DNA of 64,000 bases from GCA-002050365 sp964237235 (GTDB taxonomy: Bacteria; Acidobacteriota; Blastocatellia; Pyrinomonadales; Pyrinomonadaceae). Below are positions 61,501 through 64,000 of this stretch, piece after piece (the first letter of the stretch is position 1; each line of letters begins with the position of its first letter). The notes beneath the pieces were generated by a model. The model saw only the letters and a list, made by a program, of their open reading frames with translations. It did no database searches and was not told the DNA's origin. A program made the translations under genes and the position numbers. The stretch covers positions 332,547-396,546 of the forward strand of contig CAXSGY010000002.1 in the NCBI GenBank assembly GCA_964237235.1. The letters are read 5' to 3'.

Positions 61501-63135
61501 TTCTTCCATCTGCGGCAAAACCCATTTCCGCATTCCGGGAAAATGGACTTTGAGCCAGTAATCATACCAATCGAGTTTTTCGGGATACCAAGGCAGCAAA
61601 TTTTTCTCTTTTTCCTTGACGAGCGACATCAAAGCCCGCACGTTGTCCGAGCGATATTCGTAAGCGTTGTCAACCATAAACGGCTTAAACATCGCAAATG
61701 CGTCCATCGTTTCCTGCGTCGTCTGCTCGAAAGATTCGACCGATTTTTTCAAATCCGAAACGATGTTTCCGAGCCGCCCGCCCGCCCAATTCGGCGCGGC
61801 TTTGTCGAGTAAAACATTCGCCCGTTTCGCCAGTTTATTAAACATCGGCGCGGAATATCTTTCGTAAGTTTTCTGCGTCGTCGGCGAAGTTTCGATCATC
61901 GCCGCGACGCTGTTCAATAATTTATTGCCCGTTTCCTTTTCCTTGTAATATTCGCGTTTATACAGCCCGACGAGTCCGACCATTCGCTTCATATCGTTCG
62001 GATTCGAGTCGCCCGACGATGCCTGAAAAACGAGCGGCGGTTTGTCGTCAATCAAAACATTCATCGCCGCCGCCAAAATCGCGCCCGCGACCATATCGAC
62101 GGGAATAATATCCAAAACCAATTTTTCGTTGACGGGAATAATCGGCTGCCCGCGCAAAGCAATCAGGAGCAGCGGCGCAGTCGTCGTAAAGCCTTCGTTC
62201 CAGCCCGCAAACGGATATTCGTTCGCCGATTCGACGACCGACGGGCGCACCAGAGTTTTGACGATGTCGTCCTGCTGCGCGATGATCTGTTCGGCTAAAC
62301 TCTTGGAATAAGTATAGATATTCGTCCAGCCCCAATATTCCGCCCGCGCCGAACCGAGTTCGGTCGTGCGTTCCCGAATCCACATTTTGCGCTCGCGGAA
62401 AATCGCCGATTTCAATTCCGCTTCGTCGTCCGGGTCGCGTCCTTCTTCTGCAAAACGAGCGCGCGCCTGCTCACGAAATTTCGCAATCTGCACCGCGTCG
62501 TCGGCTTCCTGTCTGGCTTGTTCCGACAATCTCGCGCAGTCTTCAACCTCTTTGTTAACATCAAAAGTCGTCCCGACGAGTTCATTTTTACGCGGAAAAT
62601 AACCGGCGACTTTTTCATTTTCCCACACCGCGCCCGAACGCTTTCCGGCGACGAAACAAGTCGAAACGTGAACCAAAGTAGGACGCTTCATCATCCGCGC
62701 CAATTTCAAAATATTATTCGAGCCGACGACATTTGTTCTCAATGCGCTTTCAAGCGGCGGATTAAACGTGACATTGCCCGCGCCGTTGATAATGACATCG
62801 CAATCCTGCATTATCGCCTGCGCTTCCGCTTCGTCCATTCCGAGATATTCATTGCCGACATCGCCGTTGACCGGAACGACCTTTTCACGAATAAAAGCCT
62901 CAAACCCGTCCGCGTATTTCTCGCGCAGCGGGTCAAACGTCGGCGAAGTGACGATGCTCGCCCAAAAACGATTGTTCGATTCTTCCGTATTTCTGGCGCG
63001 AACCGTCGCATAAACCTTCCCGACGTTCGGAAAATTATGCAGCAGCATCGACAGCGTCACTTTGCCCACAAAGCCCGTGCCGCCGATAAAGAAAATCTTT
63101 TTCCCTTCAAAAATTTGCGTTGGTGATAATTTCAT
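58600..63135 (-). CDS. ElbD-like reductase/acyl-ligase/ACP/acyltransferase megaenzyme
   Basis: A 1511-residue four-domain enzyme. (1) Fatty-acyl (thioester) reductase, about 10-400, with GGTGFVGKVT near 18 and YTYSKSLAEQ near 275. (2) AMP-forming acyl-ligase, about 580-1130, with TSGTTGTPKAVMLSHK near 763 and GYGLTESSP, TGDLGKLDEDG. (3) ACP, about 1165-1240, attachment Ser in LGFDSLMF near 1198. (4) PlsC-type acyltransferase, about 1285-1480, with HX4D in NHSSHIDT and FAEGGRST. This set matches ElbD of myxobacterial ether-lipid synthesis as I remember it. A 132-bp MITE-like element is inserted in frame (residues about 683-726). Membrane association likely. Confidence 0.82.
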   Translation of the reverse strand: MKLSPTQIFEGKKIFFIGGTGFVGKVTLSMLLHNFPNVGKVYATVRARNTEESNNRFWASIVTSPTFDPLREKYADGFEAFIREKVVPVNGDVGNEYLGMDEAEAQAIMQDCDVIINGAGNVTFNPPLESALRTNVVGSNNILKLARMMKRPTLVHVSTCFVAGKRSGAVWENEKVAGYFPRKNELVGTTFDVNKEVEDCARLSEQARQEADDAVQIAKFREQARARFAEEGRDPDDEAELKSAIFRERKMWIRERTTELGSARAEYWGWTNIYTYSKSLAEQIIAQQDDIVKTLVRPSVVESANEYPFAGWNEGFTTTAPLLLIALRGQPIIPVNEKLVLDIIPVDMVAGAILAAAMNVLIDDKPPLVFQASSGDSNPNDMKRMVGLVGLYKREYYKEKETGNKLLNSVAAMIETSPTTQKTYERYSAPMFNKLAKRANVLLDKAAPNWAGGRLGNIVSDLKKSVESFEQTTQETMDAFAMFKPFMVDNAYEYRSDNVRALMSLVKEKEKNLLPWYPEKLDWYDYWLKVHFPGMRKWVLPQMEEDLKQIEKRSYTYKDLLDLFDTSVKRFPTRICLKIERNGKKEQYTYEDVKELTYRAAGFLAENNIEHGKRVILFSHNMPEWGLTYFGILKAGATAIPIDPASSIDEILNFVEAGEASAIIISPKLLAENPVLAERLKRPERRHPDGNERAARSKTSANENVTGKKNAKVDEVSAQSRQDDGVPIWTFDEVFEVQTEQEEARRNALLPQKILSGSVASLIFTSGTTGTPKAVMLSHKNFVNMISMLSSVLDMNITDGVLSVLPMHHTFEFSAGFLTPFSNGTQITYLEELNGEELARAIENNLVTGMVGVPALWEMLHRRIKTRLRERGDWFADLADNVIEFNAWLRDNTFFNLGPIIFFPIHQGMGGRMRYLISGGSALSEKVQKDLHGLGFTVLEGYGLTESSPVLTVTRPENKLIRGSVGKPLPGVEVKIENADASGVGEVLARGQNVMLGYYNNEQATEEVLHDRWLKTGDLGKLDEDGNLYIVGRSKDVIIDSNGKNIYPDEIEDLYGKSKFIKELSVVGLPDEDGGEKIAALVVPDYEFDIALSRAAANKRVEEHFREVSASLPFFKRVKILHLTPFELPRTATRKVKRGEVVAFLQNLEAKSKNKTKVEAQTKGDDTALWIRKITASVSNRPLSDIALESKLADLGFDSLMFVELQAAVEDAGGRVISPDTLNEVQTVRELLTAVQRVDKSKKLVDAPEKEERTEDEIFIPSIVRRVGNQLIDFAQDKLYDNVLDTRIEGEANVPQHTNFIVAPNHSSHIDTGLVKKALGKETAEQTVAVAAADYWFDTKYKRAYMNNFTTLIPIERTGSLRQSLRHVTEILNEGYNILIFAEGGRSTTGEISEFKPIIGYLALNEKVGILPIYIWGTYEAFPKGMTIPAQKSIGAKVGAKVGRFLEYDELAAMVKGVPNTEAYRLIAARVQFEIENMRDGKRDVFDVASVRKKWKAERRKTRKQEPVIDE
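60956..61087. repeat. 132-bp MITE-like element inserted in frame in the ElbD-like gene
   Basis: The ends GGAACGCCGTCATC and GATGACGGCGTTCC are perfect inverted repeats; with one mismatch the match extends to about 22 bases. The length is 44 codons, so the frame is kept. It encodes a charged, Ser/Lys/Asn-rich stretch (ERRHPDGNERAARSKTSAN and on) in the N-terminal lobe of the AMP-ligase domain, which has no counterpart in ordinary ligases. No target-site duplication is obvious. Confidence 0.75.
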
Positions 63136-63223
63136 TTCAATAAACTTCTGATAATACCGCTGAACTCGTCGCGCATCGGCAATTCGTAATCAATTTTGAT
63201 TCGCCCCGTGCCGCTTTAATTTT

Positions 63224-63772
63224 TTACAAAGGTCCGACTCCGAACGAAATTTCGATTTTGTTTTTTTTGCCTTGTTTGACAACTTTTTCCAAAACAACCA
63301 CGTCTTCGATTTCCGTGCCGCCGAAACTGATATAATTTTCATATTTCGGAGATTCAGTTTTCGCACGATAACGCGAAACCGCTTTAAGTCTTCTATTTAT
63401 TAAGTTTACATCCTGCGAACGAATTCCCTTTTTGACCGAATTCATCAACGCAATCGTCTTGTCATACCAAAATTTTGTATCGCTTATTTTTTGACGCTGA
63501 TTGTTTACCAGAAACTGGAACGTCAAAGTGTAATTTTCACAGCCCCAGTTTTTAATTGTCAAATCAACGTTTTTATCGACCCGAACTTTTTCAAAACCAA
63601 TCGTTTCGCCCGTGTTTTCCTTATTCTTTATTTTGGTGAAAGTCTTTTTCGGAAAAACTGATTTCTTCAAAATCGGTTCGGGAACTGCCCGCACACAATC
63701 CATCACAGGCGTTTGCGAAAAACCCGAACAAGTTAAAAGTAAAACAAAAATTGCTGCAAAAATTACTTTCAT
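63224..63772 (-). CDS. Secreted protein, unknown function
   Basis: A 182-residue exported protein. Signal peptide about 1-20 (MKVIFAAIFVLLLTCSGFSQ); a Cys at 15 near the cleavage region could also be a lipobox variant. The mature protein has two Cys (MDCVRAVP, GCENYT) and a beta-rich centre. No family recognised. I start at 63772; an upstream extension would add 32 basic residues from the neighbouring gene. It lies 88 bases upstream of the ElbD-like gene in the same direction. Confidence 0.6.
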   Translation of the reverse strand: MKVIFAAIFVLLLTCSGFSQTPVMDCVRAVPEPILKKSVFPKKTFTKIKNKENTGETIGFEKVRVDKNVDLTIKNWGCENYTLTFQFLVNNQRQKISDTKFWYDKTIALMNSVKKGIRSQDVNLINRRLKAVSRYRAKTESPKYENYISFGGTEIEDVVVLEKVVKQGKKNKIEISFGVGPL

Positions 63773-63779
63773 AAAATTG

Positions 63780-64000
63780 TTAATCCGACACATTACAAAG
63801 CCCGATAATCGGCTGATGCAGCATCGTAATTTCCGCGTTTCTGCCCTGATACGAACGCGCCATCGCAATTGCTTCGGTTAGATTGTCGGCGCGTTCCCAG
63901 CCGAGCATTGCGGGGACGTGCGCGTTTTCCGCGCCGGCAACGATTACTTTGCCGACGTGCTGGCGACCGTTTTCGCCCCAATACCACATAAAAAAGGCGT
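63780..64000 (-). CDS. LarA-like lactate racemase-domain protein, C-terminal part
   Basis: About 73 residues at the right edge; the frame is open to the window end, so the gene continues outside. The segment GKVIVAGAENAHVPAMLGWE and then ADNLTEAIAMARSYQGRNAE resembles the C-terminal domain of LarA/DUF2088 proteins in Acidobacteria. The catalytic Lys/His region lies outside the window. Nickel-pincer lactate racemase function cannot be judged from this piece. Confidence 0.6.
   Translation of the reverse strand, partial: AFFMWYWGENGRQHVGKVIVAGAENAHVPAMLGWERADNLTEAIAMARSYQGRNAEITMLHQPIIGLCNVSD

Noticed and set aside
60106..61812. Several plus-strand frames of 60-163 codons over the ElbD-like gene
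   Set aside because: Shadow frames of a gene with complete family motifs on the minus strand.

Overview
The window looks like chromosomal DNA from an uncultured acidobacterium, most likely class Blastocatellia (Pyrinomonadaceae / Chloracidobacterium neighbourhood). This is inferred from gene content and style, not from a marker gene. The pointers are a winged-helix/TPR sensor with a FlgO-like domain, many secreted peptidases, an EgtB/EgtD pair, an ElbD-like ether-lipid megaenzyme and delta-60/FG-GAP proteins. No rRNA, tRNA or CRISPR array was seen.

Layout. 0.2-6.3 kb: small proteins, an MBL-fold hydrolase, an SDR, two overlapping membrane-protein genes and an orphan histidine kinase. 6.5-16.8 kb: secreted proteins (a tandem amidohydrolase pair whose second member has lost its metal ligands, S10 and M1 peptidases) together with mogA, glgC and a GT28 glycosyltransferase. 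16.9-22.2 kb is an accessory region. It holds an AT-richer methyltransferase/restriction-enzyme pair, a 5'-truncated TdeIII-type endonuclease, a methyltransferase tail remnant, and a two-gene HNH cassette flanked by two alternative 3' ends of carB. 22.2-43.8 kb: carB, DUF2911, M14 peptidase, winged-helix/TPR sensor, a repeat protein, leuS with three repeat-derived insertions, an esterase, a HEAT protein, egtB, egtD and birA. 44-56.7 kb: coaX, a class A beta-lactamase-like protein, S9, M19, DUF885, amidase, epimerase and GH47 genes. 56.7-64 kb: a broken PIN toxin locus, the 1511-residue ElbD-like enzyme, a secreted protein and the C-terminus of a LarA-like protein.

How the genes fit together. 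Nine or more exported hydrolases suggest a heterotroph that degrades peptides and glycans. EgtB and EgtD would make ergothioneine (redox protection). The ElbD-like enzyme points to ether lipids, which fits the ether-lipid-containing subdivision 4 Acidobacteria.

The most unusual signal is a repeat family recurring through the window. These are low-complexity tracts with a 7-bp period, often two complementary arms forming a hairpin, with a different 7-mer word at each locus. They lie between genes (some are plainly terminators), sit directly against start codons (coaX, egtD, leuS, HEAT gene, S10 gene), and have entered coding sequence (three tracts in leuS; the signal peptide of the second amidohydrolase). 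Separate MITE-like elements occur as two intergenic copies and as one 132-bp in-frame insertion in the ElbD-like gene. All alignments and periodicities were read by eye and nothing was computed.
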